Shown here piece after piece: positions 32,500 to 42,088 of a DNA stretch of 64,000 nucleotides (its first letter is position 1; each line of letters begins with the position of its first letter). The notes under the pieces are model-generated. The model worked only from the letters and a program-made list of their open reading frames with translations, was not told the origin of the DNA and searched no databases. The position numbers and the translations under genes are program-made. Origin of the DNA: Candidatus Avelusimicrobium luingense (GTDB taxonomy: Bacteria; Elusimicrobiota; Elusimicrobia; Elusimicrobiales; Elusimicrobiaceae); the NCBI GenBank assembly GCA_900315845.1, contig OOHK01000003.1:146904-210903 (forward strand), read 5' to 3'.

Positions 32500-35058
32500 T
32501 TACTCTTCCCAGCGGATAAATAACGGTGTAAGCACGTTGGGAATTGCGTTATTGGCCGGTAAAATACGCAACGCATAATCTTGCCGTCCGCTGTTAAACG
32601 GAGCGATCGTTACTTCGTAATTATACGCATTGTCTTTTTGGCCTACGCATTTCATAGCCACCGCGTTTTCTTTAACCATATCACCGCGCGTGCCGCGTTT
32701 GCCCAAATACAATTCTACTTGCACGTCTTCGGGCGATAAACCGCCTAACGTTACGCGGGCGGTAAATTTGACTTGTTCGCCCATAGAAATTGCTTTTTCC
32801 GGAGCGGCGGTCGTGTCGGTTACGCTTACGCGGTACCAATTTTCGGCAATTTTTTGACGCCATGCCGCTACTTCGGCGGCTTTGCCGTCTTCGCTTAAGA
32901 TTTGACCGTAGTTATTGGCGGCCACATAAAAGCGTTCGTAATATTCTTTGACCATGCGGTTGGTGTTAAAGAACGGAGCAATATGCTTGATAGATTCTTT
33001 CATCAAGTTGATCCACGTTTTAGACATACCGGCTTCGTCTTTAGCATAATAGGCAGGGGCAATTTCCTGTTCAATTAAACTATATAACGATTCGGCTTCT
33101 ACGGCATCGCGTTCGGCGTCCGATTTGTAATTTTCCGGACCGCCGATAGACCACCCGAATTCACACGGACCGACTTCATCCCACCAACCGTCTAATACGG
33201 AGAGCGCAAGTGCGCCGTTAAGTGCGGCTTTCATGCCGCTTGTACCGCTGGCTTCCATGGGGCGAATCGGGTTATTGAGCCATACATCTACCCCTTGTAC
33301 CATATAGCGTGCGGTGTTCATGTTGTAGTCTTCCACGAAAACGATTTTCCCTTTGAAGCGCGGGTCGTTTTGCGTAAGGCCGACGATCAGTTTAATATAT
33401 TCTTTTCCGGCGGTATCGGCGGGGTGGGCTTTACCGGCAAAGACGAATTGTACCGGGCGGGCCGGGTTGTTGACAATCTTGTCTAAGCGGTTCAAATCTT
33501 TGAATAACAAAGTCGCGCGTTTGTACGTTGCAAAGCGGCGGGCAAAACCAATCGTTAATACATCAGGTTGTAAAACATTGCTGGCTTTTTTGACGGTCAT
33601 TACGTCAAAGCCTTGACGTTTGAGTTGGCGTTTAAGGCGTTCTTGTACCAATGTGATCAGTTTGTTTTTGCGTTCATTGTGTACTTTCCACAATTCTTTA
33701 TTGGGGATCGTATCAAATTTTTTCCATAACTTTTCGTCAGACGGATCAAATTCCCCGAATTGGTCGTTATCAAAAAGGTATTTGCGGAATAATTCGTTGT
33801 GTTCGTGTGAAATCCACGAAGAACTGTGGATACCGTTGGTGATGCTGGTAACGGGCACTTCGCTGACCGGTAATTCCGGCCACAAGTTGTGCCACATTTC
33901 GCGGCTGACGGCTCCGTGTAGTTTGGCTACCCCGTTGGAATAGGCAGATAAGCGTAATGCTACTACGGTTAAACAATACGTAGCCGAAGTCGGTTTTTCT
34001 TTACCCAGTTCCAAAAATTGTTCCCATGAAATATGCATTTGGTCCACATAGTATTGCATGTATTTGCGTACGAGTTGCGGATCAAAATGTTCGTTTCCGG
34101 CGATAACGGGGGTGTGAGTCGTAAAGACGGAAGAACCCCATACGATTTCGCGCGCTTGGGCGAACGTTAAATTCTTCTCTTGCATGATATCAATAATGCG
34201 TTGGAAGAGTAGGAACGCGCTGTGCCCTTCGTTAATGTGATAGACGGTGGGTTTAATGCCCATCGCGGTTAACGCGCGCACACCGCCGATACCTAATACG
34301 ATTTCTTGGCGGATGCGGTTTTCGCGGTCGCCGCCGTAGAGTTTTTCGGTAATGGCACGTTGGGCGGGGGTGTTTTCCTGCAAATTCGTATCTAACAAGT
34401 AAAGCGAAGTGCGGCCTACCGGTACGCGCCAAATGCACGCTTTAACCGTTTCGCCGCCTAAAGGAATATCAACTACTACGTCTTTGCCGTTTTTATCTAA
34501 TACACGTTCTACCGGCATGTGGGCCCAGTCGTTATCGGGATATTCTTCATTTTGCCAGCCTTCGCGGTTAAGCACTTGTTGGACGTAACCTTGTTTGTAA
34601 AATAACCCTACCCCGATAATCGGCATACCAAGGTCGCTGGCGGATTTCATGTGATCCCCGGCGAGCATCCCTAAACCGCCCGAATAAATCGGCAACCCTT
34701 CGCCAATACCGTATTCCATGGAGAAATAGGCCGTTAATAATTTGCCGTTTTCGTGTTTGTGGTCGTTATACCAAGTATGGGGGTTGTTTTTGTAGTTGTA
34801 ATACGATTCTTTGACTTTGTTGAGTTGTTCTACAAAATTTTTATCTTTGCTAAGTTCTTCAAAGCGTTTTTGCGGTACGCTGCCTAAAAACCATTTCGGG
34901 TTGCGTTTGGAAGCCGTCCATAATTCATCATCTACTTGTACAAAAAGCAAAATGGCTTGCCAATTCCACGTGAACCACATGTCGTTGGCCAGTTCTTCTA
35001 AAAATTTAATATTTTCGGGTAAGTGCGGTTGCACATTAAAAGAATGGATTTTCATCAT
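32500..35058 (-). CDS. glgP: Alpha-glucan phosphorylase (GlgP family)
   Basis: Glycogen/starch phosphorylase of the non-classical branch (TIGR02094-like), 852 residues. It releases glucose 1-phosphate from alpha-1,4-glucan. The PLP lysine is in ASGTSGMKAALNGALALSVL. The N-terminal ELANDMWFTWNWQAI and YFSMEYGIGEGLPIYSGGLGMLAGDH are typical of this branch. The last 110 residues form an extra beta-rich domain starting near VSVTDTTAAPEKAI. AAGGAG precedes two consecutive ATGs (35058 and 35055); either may be used. No other glycogen genes are adjacent. Confidence 0.93.
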   Translation of the reverse strand: MMKIHSFNVQPHLPENIKFLEELANDMWFTWNWQAILLFVQVDDELWTASKRNPKWFLGSVPQKRFEELSKDKNFVEQLNKVKESYYNYKNNPHTWYNDHKHENGKLLTAYFSMEYGIGEGLPIYSGGLGMLAGDHMKSASDLGMPIIGVGLFYKQGYVQQVLNREGWQNEEYPDNDWAHMPVERVLDKNGKDVVVDIPLGGETVKACIWRVPVGRTSLYLLDTNLQENTPAQRAITEKLYGGDRENRIRQEIVLGIGGVRALTAMGIKPTVYHINEGHSAFLLFQRIIDIMQEKNLTFAQAREIVWGSSVFTTHTPVIAGNEHFDPQLVRKYMQYYVDQMHISWEQFLELGKEKPTSATYCLTVVALRLSAYSNGVAKLHGAVSREMWHNLWPELPVSEVPVTSITNGIHSSSWISHEHNELFRKYLFDNDQFGEFDPSDEKLWKKFDTIPNKELWKVHNERKNKLITLVQERLKRQLKRQGFDVMTVKKASNVLQPDVLTIGFARRFATYKRATLLFKDLNRLDKIVNNPARPVQFVFAGKAHPADTAGKEYIKLIVGLTQNDPRFKGKIVFVEDYNMNTARYMVQGVDVWLNNPIRPMEASGTSGMKAALNGALALSVLDGWWDEVGPCEFGWSIGGPENYKSDAERDAVEAESLYSLIEQEIAPAYYAKDEAGMSKTWINLMKESIKHIAPFFNTNRMVKEYYERFYVAANNYGQILSEDGKAAEVAAWRQKIAENWYRVSVTDTTAAPEKAISMGEQVKFTARVTLGGLSPEDVQVELYLGKRGTRGDMVKENAVAMKCVGQKDNAYNYEVTIAPFNSGRQDYALRILPANNAIPNVLTPLFIRWEE

Positions 35059-35090
35059 TTCTCCTTAATTACTAGTAAAATACACGTTAT

Positions 35091-35096
35091 ATTATA
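35091..35096 (-). promoter_or_regulatory. -10 element of the phosphorylase gene
   Basis: On the minus strand TATAAT lies about 32 bases before the ATG, inside a run of alternating A and T. No clear -35 element. Confidence 0.5.
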
Positions 35097-35124
35097 TAAA
35101 ATTCGTACGCGTATTAGGGAAAAG

Positions 35125-35150
35125 AAAAACCCCGGTTGCCCGGGGTTTTT
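35125..35150. terminator. Terminator between DUF1646 gene and glgP
   Basis: AAAAACCCCGG (35125-35135) pairs with CCGGGGTTTTT (35140-35150) around a 4-base loop. It ends the minus-strand transporter transcript before glgP. Confidence 0.9.
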
Positions 35151-35167
35151 GTAAGAAACGACTCGGT

Positions 35168-36226
35168 TTATAAGATAGCGGAAAGCAATACGAAGTACGC
35201 TACCATCAGCGCAAGGCCCAAACCAAAGGCGGCTTTCACCCACTCTTTGCTCTTAATGCCCAGTTTAGAAGCACAGATAATGTTAGGAATATTGCCCGGA
35301 ATCAGCATGCCGCCGGATACTACCAAACTCATGAGCAGAAACGTAAGTGTGCGATCGTCAATGGCGGGGGTAACTTCAATAGCGGCCAAGGTGGCATTAT
35401 CCAATACCGCAGAAAGCATATTGATCCAATACAACCACGAAGCGTGTAGGTGCGTAATCGTTTTAAGGGCTAACGGTTTTAAGCCATCTCCCAAAAAGGT
35501 TAAAGCCATTACAAACAGATAGACTTTTCCGGCGCGGATAACAATACCTTTAACGGTGTTGTCGCTACCGATATCGGCGGCTTTTTCACCGGGAGCGCGG
35601 GTAATGGTGCTTTCGCGTAGTGAACTGGCCATGCCCGCCATAAATAAAATACCGCCCAGCACAAACCAACCTAAATGGTTGATTAAGTAGAAAAAACCGG
35701 CATAATGTGGCGCTCCGGATAGTTTGGAAATCACAATCGTTCCCAACGGCTCCCCTACGGCCGTAAGTACCGCACCCATACCAATAGCATAACAGGAAAA
35801 AGTGACCAGTTTAATGCGTCCTTTGCGTTCAAGCGGTAACATGACGGTAACTTCCGCCAAGATGAGAGCCGCAATAATAGCCGTAATCAAACTGGAGGCA
35901 AGGCCTAAAATAACAACAATTAGAAATAAAGTCCAGCGTAGCCCGATGGTTTTAACTGATTTTTGGGTAAGTTTTTGTAAGTGGGTATTAAACTGACGGA
36001 ACAGTAAACCGGCAATGAGTACGGCGAAGGTAATAACAAGGGGATCTTTTATGGCTGCCCAGATTAAATGTCCGCTCCAAACGTGTGAGACGGTTACGGC
36101 AAATATACCGCAGCAAAACAAAAAGGCTTCTAAATTTTCTTCTACTTTGTGTATAGTGAGTGGTAGGAAAAGTACAACAACAATAAGTAGCGATAATAAC
36201 ACCGTTTGCACAACCGATAATTCCAT
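35168..36226 (-). CDS. DUF1646 family putative cation transporter
   Basis: Polytopic membrane protein of 352 residues with about ten hydrophobic segments. It resembles the DUF1646 family, a distant relative of NhaD/ArsB-type ion transporters. Notable conserved-looking loops are MGAVLTAVGEPLGTIVISKL (about residues 150-170), NMLSAVLDNATLAAIEVTP (about 270-288) and GGMLIPGNIPNIICASKLGI (about 305-325). The D-N-A-T and P-G-N-I-P-N loops recall ion-binding loops in that superfamily. Ion specificity is unknown. A GGGGG seven bases before the ATG serves as ribosome site. It lies 21 bases after tRNA-Glu and is probably co-transcribed. Confidence 0.75.
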   Translation of the reverse strand: MELSVVQTVLLSLLIVVVLFLPLTIHKVEENLEAFLFCCGIFAVTVSHVWSGHLIWAAIKDPLVITFAVLIAGLLFRQFNTHLQKLTQKSVKTIGLRWTLFLIVVILGLASSLITAIIAALILAEVTVMLPLERKGRIKLVTFSCYAIGMGAVLTAVGEPLGTIVISKLSGAPHYAGFFYLINHLGWFVLGGILFMAGMASSLRESTITRAPGEKAADIGSDNTVKGIVIRAGKVYLFVMALTFLGDGLKPLALKTITHLHASWLYWINMLSAVLDNATLAAIEVTPAIDDRTLTFLLMSLVVSGGMLIPGNIPNIICASKLGIKSKEWVKAAFGLGLALMVAYFVLLSAIL

Positions 36227-36247
36227 AATGCAACCCCCATAAAAATA

Positions 36248-36321
36248 CGTCCCGTACGAGATTCGAACTCGTGATCTCCGCCTTGAGAGGGCGGCGTCCT
36301 AGACCACTAGACGAACGGGAC
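36248..36321 (-). tRNA. tRNA-Glu (anticodon CTC)
   Basis: Read on minus: acceptor GTCCCGT with ACGGGAC, anticodon stem CCGCC/GGCGG around loop CTCTCAA (anticodon CTC), and T arm ACGAG-TTCGAAT-CTCGT. Discriminator base G; CCA not encoded. It reads GAG codons; a tRNA-Glu (TTC) must exist elsewhere. Confidence 0.95.
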
Positions 36322-36371
36322 CTATACTGTTATTTTAGCAAATTAATAGCCAAAGAATAAAACCTTATCGG

Positions 36372-36797
36372 CTATTTGATGGCAGCTTTCCACGCGCGGC
36401 CGTTGATTAACATTTCTTTCGCAAGCGGCTTATGTCCCGGCCGGTAAGAATATATGATTTCGAAAACGGTATCGGTGGAATTGCGTTTGCGAAACAGATC
36501 ATCCAATTCTTTAGCGTATTGTTCCGGTATATAAAACCGGCATTGGCGGCCCCAACGTGCCTGATGACAGAATTTTTCCTTGGGGCAAATGCTGTCCGGG
36601 AATTGGTCGCAATCGGTTTTTGCCCAATCAATTTGGTAAGCAATGTAATGCCCGGAAAGTAAATCGCGCGGGTCGTAGCCTCTGACGGCTACTTTTACTT
36701 CCGTTCCTTGGTTGCGTGAAACGGTTAGAAAAATTGTCCACCCTATCAAACAAATAAGCGGTAAGAAAAATACCGCAAGCAACAGGCGTTTTTTCAT
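36372..36797 (-). CDS. GDYXXLXY domain protein
   Basis: Protein of 141 residues with one N-terminal membrane helix (about 5-27) and a periplasmic domain. The family hallmark is present as VRGYDPRDLLSGHYIAYQIDW (about residues 38-58). Two Cys pairs (CDQF/CPKE and CHQA/CRFY) follow. Function is unknown. In many bacteria this family is encoded with DUF2157 proteins, and here it is coupled to one by a 4-base overlap, so they probably act together at the inner membrane. Confidence 0.85.
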   Translation of the reverse strand: MKKRLLLAVFFLPLICLIGWTIFLTVSRNQGTEVKVAVRGYDPRDLLSGHYIAYQIDWAKTDCDQFPDSICPKEKFCHQARWGRQCRFYIPEQYAKELDDLFRKRNSTDTVFEIIYSYRPGHKPLAKEMLINGRAWKAAIK

Positions 36798-37771
36798 TGG
36801 AAGGCCTCCATGCTTTTAATATAACGCGTGGTTCTGCGTAATACATAAATCAACCCCAGTACGAGAAGCCCGCCTATAATAAATCCGAAACCGGACGCTA
36901 ATAAATTGCCAAAGCGCGAGGCAAAAATACCGAATACATACACTTCCGCTAATATCGCATTGCGCTTAAAGGAGATGCGGTTTTGGGTTTGTACCGCCAG
37001 ATACATGCGCGCGCCTAAAAAAGCAAATACAATTAAATAGGCGAAGCATTGCAAGAAAAATGTATTTTCCCACCGTATCATTCCCCAACGGATGCCTACA
37101 AAAGCAACCGTCGCATAGGTACACCACATCATGACTTTTTCAAAGGCCGCCGCCAAACGCGTGTAAACGGATAGTTTTTCGTTGGCTTTTCCGCCGGCGT
37201 AACTGAGGAGCCATAACCCGGCGATAAGTGCTAAGGCCGTAGCGTCCAAATGTTTGCCTAAATATTCAAAAAGCGATTCTAGCCACTTCCCTTTTAATAC
37301 ACCGCTTAAAAGAAGAATCCACCAACTCATTCCTATAAACAGCACCCGGCTTGCCCATACATATACCAGCCCCAACAATGACCAAAATACCGCAAACGAT
37401 TGCCACCCGCCGTCTAATTGAAATACCTGGGCGATTAGCCCGATGGAAGCCCCCGACAACAGAAAAGCAATAACAATAAACAATTCTTTAAGCCCGCTGC
37501 GTTTTTGGCAGATGCTCCAATATACGGCGTAACTAAATCCGCCCAAGAGCAAAAAATCGCCCGTTAGTTTTACGGGAGCGCCCAGCGCATCCCAATTAGA
37601 GGCCACGATCAGGCAAATGCCCAGCCCGATTAAAAGCCCCGCAAAAATAAAAGCGGTTCCCCAAAAGGTGCGGTTACCGCGGGCACGTTCAAAAGCCAAA
37701 ATTTGTTCGGCTTGCTGTTCGGAAAGAAATTTATTTTCTTGCCAAGTTTTAATTTTTTTTGCAATTGACAT
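36794..37771 (-). CDS. DUF2157 integral membrane protein
   Basis: Polytopic protein of 325 residues. The N-terminal soluble segment IKTWQENKFLSEQQAEQILAFE is the DUF2157 signature; about nine membrane helices follow, beginning with TAFIFAGLLIGLGICLIVASNW. The GLIAQVFQLDGGWQSFAVFW loop near residue 110 is also family-like. It has no known function. It overlaps the GDYXXLXY gene by ATGA. Confidence 0.85.
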   Translation of the reverse strand: MSIAKKIKTWQENKFLSEQQAEQILAFERARGNRTFWGTAFIFAGLLIGLGICLIVASNWDALGAPVKLTGDFLLLGGFSYAVYWSICQKRSGLKELFIVIAFLLSGASIGLIAQVFQLDGGWQSFAVFWSLLGLVYVWASRVLFIGMSWWILLLSGVLKGKWLESLFEYLGKHLDATALALIAGLWLLSYAGGKANEKLSVYTRLAAAFEKVMMWCTYATVAFVGIRWGMIRWENTFFLQCFAYLIVFAFLGARMYLAVQTQNRISFKRNAILAEVYVFGIFASRFGNLLASGFGFIIGGLLVLGLIYVLRRTTRYIKSMEAFQ

Positions 37772-37816
37772 AACGTTCCTATAATCAACTTATTATATCA
37801 AATGCTTAAATGAATT

Positions 37817-39277
37817 TTACGGAGCGAACGGAATGGTGGGCGTCGGCTTGAGCATGGCGGGCATCTGCCGCTTAAGTTCTTCTGCATACGCCCGGCGCTG
37901 CGGAGTTTGTATTAAGGGTTGGTAAAAGTCTTTATCAAAACTGATGGCATAGCGGGTTTGTCGGTCCAATTCCTGTTTTAATTTGAATAATACAGGGCCG
38001 AACGTTGGATGGACCCGTAATATTTCCCCATTGTTATGTAACGGGACGGTGGTAGAGAAATGCTCTCCGTTGTCGTAGATATCAACTTCGGTGTAGGGTT
38101 GTTTGCTGAGCAATCTGTTTGCTACCGTCATGGAAATATGACTATGCCCGGCTACATTGGTGTGGATCAGCGAAAGAGATACAGCCCTGAGTTTTTGTTT
38201 GAAAAAATCCAAATGTATTGTATTTTTGTCATGAATTTGAATCTGCCATTCCGCTGCCGTAGGAAGCGGAAAATGGAAATCGGGCTCTTCCTCGGGCTTG
38301 GGGCGGCTGTTGCCTTTAACGCAGTAAATGTTCAGTTGTTCGTAGGCCTTGTCGTAGGTAAATACACGCCACCTGCCGGAACCGGCCGGACAGGGGGGCA
38401 CGGCACTGCCGTCATTTATGTCCGTTACTATTTGGGTATCTTTGTCACGCCGAATTGCACGGGAATTTGAGGTGAAAAATAACGGCAAGACATTGTGAGA
38501 AATACTGAAGATTTTCCCGTTAAAAGATGATCCCTTGCTTTTGGTGCTTTTTTGATATTCCAATTTATCGGTACATAAACTTTTCCACCCATAAATGGCC
38601 CGGCTGGGGAATTTGCCGTTCTTTTGGAATAAACGTAAATCAACCAAATTGATAAATCCGTCAGCGTCGTCGCAAGTAAATTCCTGGTGGAAACTGTCGT
38701 TTGGCAACGAGTACATAACACTATACTCGGTTTTGTTGACGCTGCCGTAATACTGTTGGCTGGCATTGTGGGCTTCGGGGTATTGGTCGGCTAATCCGTA
38801 AAAGTGGCCGATTTCGTGTAAAGAGATTTCATCAAACTTGTGTCGGCAAGCGGGATTGATGGAAATGACATGCGGATAGGAAGAAGTATGTGTCCCGCAG
38901 GCGTCATAGCCCAGGTCCTCTCTGGCAAAATCAGATTCTTTTCCGATATTAAAGATGACATCGGCCTGTTGGGAAGTTGTTTCTTCTAATTTCACCGGCC
39001 GTTGCAACAACGGTAAAATATCGCTAAATTCGTTTTTGCGGTCCTGGGGAATCGTCTGCCAGGTTTTTTTCGGCCAAGCACGTAAATTATTTAAGAACAA
39101 CGTTCGTTCTTGGGGGGTAATGTCCGACTCAATCGCATAACGGATAGGCCGCCCGGATAAAAAAATATCAATACCATAAGAATGGTTTTGTTCGGCATTT
39201 TTCAATACGGCATACGGCTCACTTTGTGCTGTCAATGTGCCGATAAATAATAATATTATTCCGCAAAACCATTTCAT
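37817..39277 (-). CDS. Exported metzincin-like zinc metalloprotease, copy 1
   Basis: Protein of 486 residues with a signal peptide (about 1-18). It carries HEIGHFYGLADQY at residues 154-166, that is HExxHxxGxxD, in which Asp164 could be the third zinc ligand as in snapalysin-like metzincins. A candidate Met-turn, SVMYS, follows about 30 residues later. A block starting TCDDADGFINLVDLRLFQ with GWKSLC comes next and is shared with the neighbouring gene. The C-terminal 250 residues match nothing I know. The start at 39277 follows GGAG; an in-frame start 51 bases upstream would overlap the preceding gene. It lies 16 bases after its paralogue. Substrate unknown; probably periplasmic or secreted. 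Confidence 0.72.
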   Translation of the reverse strand: MKWFCGIILLFIGTLTAQSEPYAVLKNAEQNHSYGIDIFLSGRPIRYAIESDITPQERTLFLNNLRAWPKKTWQTIPQDRKNEFSDILPLLQRPVKLEETTSQQADVIFNIGKESDFAREDLGYDACGTHTSSYPHVISINPACRHKFDEISLHEIGHFYGLADQYPEAHNASQQYYGSVNKTEYSVMYSLPNDSFHQEFTCDDADGFINLVDLRLFQKNGKFPSRAIYGWKSLCTDKLEYQKSTKSKGSSFNGKIFSISHNVLPLFFTSNSRAIRRDKDTQIVTDINDGSAVPPCPAGSGRWRVFTYDKAYEQLNIYCVKGNSRPKPEEEPDFHFPLPTAAEWQIQIHDKNTIHLDFFKQKLRAVSLSLIHTNVAGHSHISMTVANRLLSKQPYTEVDIYDNGEHFSTTVPLHNNGEILRVHPTFGPVLFKLKQELDRQTRYAISFDKDFYQPLIQTPQRRAYAEELKRQMPAMLKPTPTIPFAP

Positions 39278-39293
39278 AACTATTACTCCATAT

Positions 39294-40829
39294 TTATTTA
39301 TGTTTGGATAGTTTCTTTTGTAAAGCACGGTTTACCTGTTGCCATTTGGCCAGGCCGAAAGCCGGCTTGTAAAAGTTTTCGTAAAAACTCCATGCGTATG
39401 GGACAACTTGATCATACGCGGTTTTGGCTTCCATTAACACGGAGCGGTGATTAGGTAAAATATGTGCGCCGAGTAACTGACGTTTGAAATCGTTGGCTGT
39501 TAAAAAGTAGTTCAGTGTTTGATTTCCTTCTACTTCGGCTATATAATTGAATTTAGAGACCGGGCGTGATAAACGAAGCCCATGATGTTCAAATTCGTTG
39601 CCGACAGGTATCATATCGCCGCCCGATACGGAAAATTCGGTCGCGTGATTTTTATCAAACTGAATGACTACGTTATAAGAATTATCGCTTAACGGAAATT
39701 CTTTGCGCCAGTAGGGTATTTTCCCCGCAACGGGCACGGGCACAAACAATATCCAGTCGTTGTCTTTTACTATAGGAACGGAATAATTTTTCTTCGTGGA
39801 AGCACATTGAATATGAATTTCCTGAATTAATGCATCCTTTTTTACATATTCAAATGTCCGCACCGACTTCTTGCCCATGAACGGACACATGGGTGATGAT
39901 ACGCCGGACTCAATACGGGAAATTCGGCCCTGCTTATCGCGGGTAATCTGATCTCCTTTGTTCACGGCAAACAACGAAAAGGGGTTGCTGTCTATAAAGA
40001 AAGTATACTCTGTTCTAATGGGGTTACCTTTTTTATCGTATTCTGTGGATATCTGCGTGTTATCATTGAGTTCCACGGAGTCGAAAGACTCGCTACGGTT
40101 CGTAGTTTTGGCTTCTTGGTAGAAATTTTTTGTTTTCTTACACAAACTCCACCAACCGTCACTGGCCCGCTTGGAAAACTGACCTGTGTTTTGACTGATA
40201 CGTAAATCAATTAAGTTAATCAAGCCGTCATAATCGTCACAAGTAAGGGTGTCGGCGTCATTCATAATACTGCCTTCGATAAAGTTGGCTTTGCTCGAAT
40301 AGATTCTGCTGGAATTATGACGCGCGTTCGCATATTGGTCACCAAGTCCGTAATAATGCCCTATCTCATGCGTGAGAACAGAGGCGGCTTGCTGGCGGAA
40401 TTCTTGCACAAGGGCAATTTGGTTGGTCGTTGAAGAAAAACAGCCCATGGCGACTTTGCTGCACAAACTGTTGTTTTTGTCTATAAAGAAATAGATGTCG
40501 GCATGCTCCTCGTCGGTTTTAATAAGCGTTACCCCACGTTGCAAAAGATCGGTAATATCCTTAAACTCATTGGCGCGTCCCAATTGCTGGATAGCCCGTA
40601 ATGTCTTTTTCGGCCAGAGATGAAAACCATTGATAAAAGTTCGTTCTTCCTGCGGGGTAACATCGGCAGAAACAGCATAATAAATCGGTTCATTAGCCAA
40701 CAGTTTATCCACGCCGTACGAACGACCGTCCACGGCTTCCTCAAGCACGCCCCACGGCACTGCATGACTTAACATAGGCGCGCTTACACACAAAATTCCT
40801 ATTAAAAATAAGTAAAAAATACGTTGCAT
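39294..40829 (-). CDS. Exported metzincin-like zinc metalloprotease, copy 2
   Basis: Protein of 511 residues, a clear paralogue of the next gene downstream. After a signal peptide (about 1-23, ending in SHA) both share a short repeat-like opening (DGRSYGVDKLLANEPIYYA here, HSYGIDIFLSGRPIRYA there). TPQE(E)RT follows, then LWPKKT. HEIGHYYGLGDQY begins at residue 154, exactly as in copy 1. The Met-turn candidate is GSIMND, followed by TCDDYDGLINLIDLRISQ and GWWSLC. The C-terminal halves have diverged more. The start at 40829 follows a GGGG site eight bases upstream. First gene of a two-gene operon. Confidence 0.72.
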   Translation of the reverse strand: MQRIFYLFLIGILCVSAPMLSHAVPWGVLEEAVDGRSYGVDKLLANEPIYYAVSADVTPQEERTFINGFHLWPKKTLRAIQQLGRANEFKDITDLLQRGVTLIKTDEEHADIYFFIDKNNSLCSKVAMGCFSSTTNQIALVQEFRQQAASVLTHEIGHYYGLGDQYANARHNSSRIYSSKANFIEGSIMNDADTLTCDDYDGLINLIDLRISQNTGQFSKRASDGWWSLCKKTKNFYQEAKTTNRSESFDSVELNDNTQISTEYDKKGNPIRTEYTFFIDSNPFSLFAVNKGDQITRDKQGRISRIESGVSSPMCPFMGKKSVRTFEYVKKDALIQEIHIQCASTKKNYSVPIVKDNDWILFVPVPVAGKIPYWRKEFPLSDNSYNVVIQFDKNHATEFSVSGGDMIPVGNEFEHHGLRLSRPVSKFNYIAEVEGNQTLNYFLTANDFKRQLLGAHILPNHRSVLMEAKTAYDQVVPYAWSFYENFYKPAFGLAKWQQVNRALQKKLSKHK

Positions 40830-41014
40830 ATGTTTTCCCCTAATACTAAGTATAAATAGTATAAGGAAAAAGCATATAATCGTCAAGGGACAAAGGGCCT
40901 AACCCGATATGGGCCCCCGAATTATGTATCCTGTCGGGACAAAATGCTAAAATATTTATTAAAGGGAACATCCTTTCGGGTGTTTCGGCATTTTTTTCTT
41001 CAAGGAGTATTTTC

Positions 41015-42088
41015 ATGGAAATCGGTATCGTCGGACTACCTAACGTCGGCAAATCTACTTTATTTAACGCACTTACGTGTGCGGGAGCGGAAGCAAGCAA
41101 TTATCCGTTTTGCACTATTGAACCCAACGTCGGCATTGTGCCGATACCGGATAAACGGTTGGATAAACTCTTTGACATGTTTAAGCCACCTAAGAAAACC
41201 GCCGCGTTTATCAAGTTTGTAGATATTGCGGGTATTGTTAAAGGGGCCAGCCAAGGCGAAGGACTCGGCAATAAATTTTTAGCCAACATCCGCGAAGTGG
41301 ACGCCATTATTCACGTGGTGCGGTTATTTGAAGACGAAAATGTCACCCACGTGATGAATTCCGTAGATCCTTTGCGCGATATTGAAGTGATTAACACCGA
41401 GTTAATGCTGGCCGATTTGGAAAGTGCCACTAAAATCTGCGACCGTTTGGCCAGTAACGCTAAATCGGGCAAGAAAGATGCCGTGGCTGCCTTTGAGCGG
41501 ATGAAAGAAATTAAAGCCGCGTTGGAAAACGGTAAGCCGGTTTCGTCTTTAGGTTTAGAGCCGGAAGAATTAAAAGAGTATCAATTTTTAACTTCCAAAC
41601 CCGTTTTGTATGTGGGCAATAACAGCGAAAAACGCAACGCGGAAAATGCCGCCAAAGTAGCCGCATACGCTAAAGAAAACGGGGCGGGATTTGTGGAACT
41701 TTGCGTAAAATTTGAAGCCGATATCGCCGAGTTTAGCGAAGAAGAAAAACATGCTTTCTTGGCCGAAACGGGTAGCGATTACACCGGGCTTGAAAAAGTG
41801 GTGCGCGAGGGGATGAAGTTATTAAATCTCTGCACGTATTTTACCGCCGGGCCGGAAGTGGAAGTGCGCAGTTGGTTAATTCCCGTAGGGTGTACGGCTC
41901 CGCAAGCCGCCGGCAAAATTCACAGCGATTTTGAAAAAGGTTTTATCCGCGCCGACGTCTATACGTTTGACGATTTAGTCAAATACGGTGATGAAAAAAC
42001 CTTGCGCGAACATGGGCTAATCCGCAGCGAAGGAAAAGACTATATTGTAAAGGACGGCGACGTTTGCCTGTTTAAGATCAATGCCTAA
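41015..42088 (+). CDS. ychF: Obg-like GTPase/ATPase YchF
   Basis: P-loop NTPase of 357 residues associated with ribosomes and stress responses; YchF members prefer ATP. G1 is GLPNVGKST (about residues 6-14), G3 is [17 protein letters not shown] (about 69-85), and the C-terminal TGS-like domain begins near [15 protein letters not shown]. The ATG follows AAGGAG by seven bases. It overlaps the downstream methyltransferase gene by 8 bases. Confidence 0.95.
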   Translation: MEIGIVGLPNVGKSTLFNALTCAGAEASNYPFCTIEPNVGIVPIPDKRLDKLFDMFKPPKKTAAFIKFVDIAGIVKGASQGEGLGNKFLANIREVDAIIHVVRLFEDENVTHVMNSVDPLRDIEVINTELMLADLESATKICDRLASNAKSGKKDAVAAFERMKEIKAALENGKPVSSLGLEPEELKEYQFLTSKPVLYVGNNSEKRNAENAAKVAAYAKENGAGFVELCVKFEADIAEFSEEEKHAFLAETGSDYTGLEKVVREGMKLLNLCTYFTAGPEVEVRSWLIPVGCTAPQAAGKIHSDFEKGFIRADVYTFDDLVKYGDEKTLREHGLIRSEGKDYIVKDGDVCLFKINA

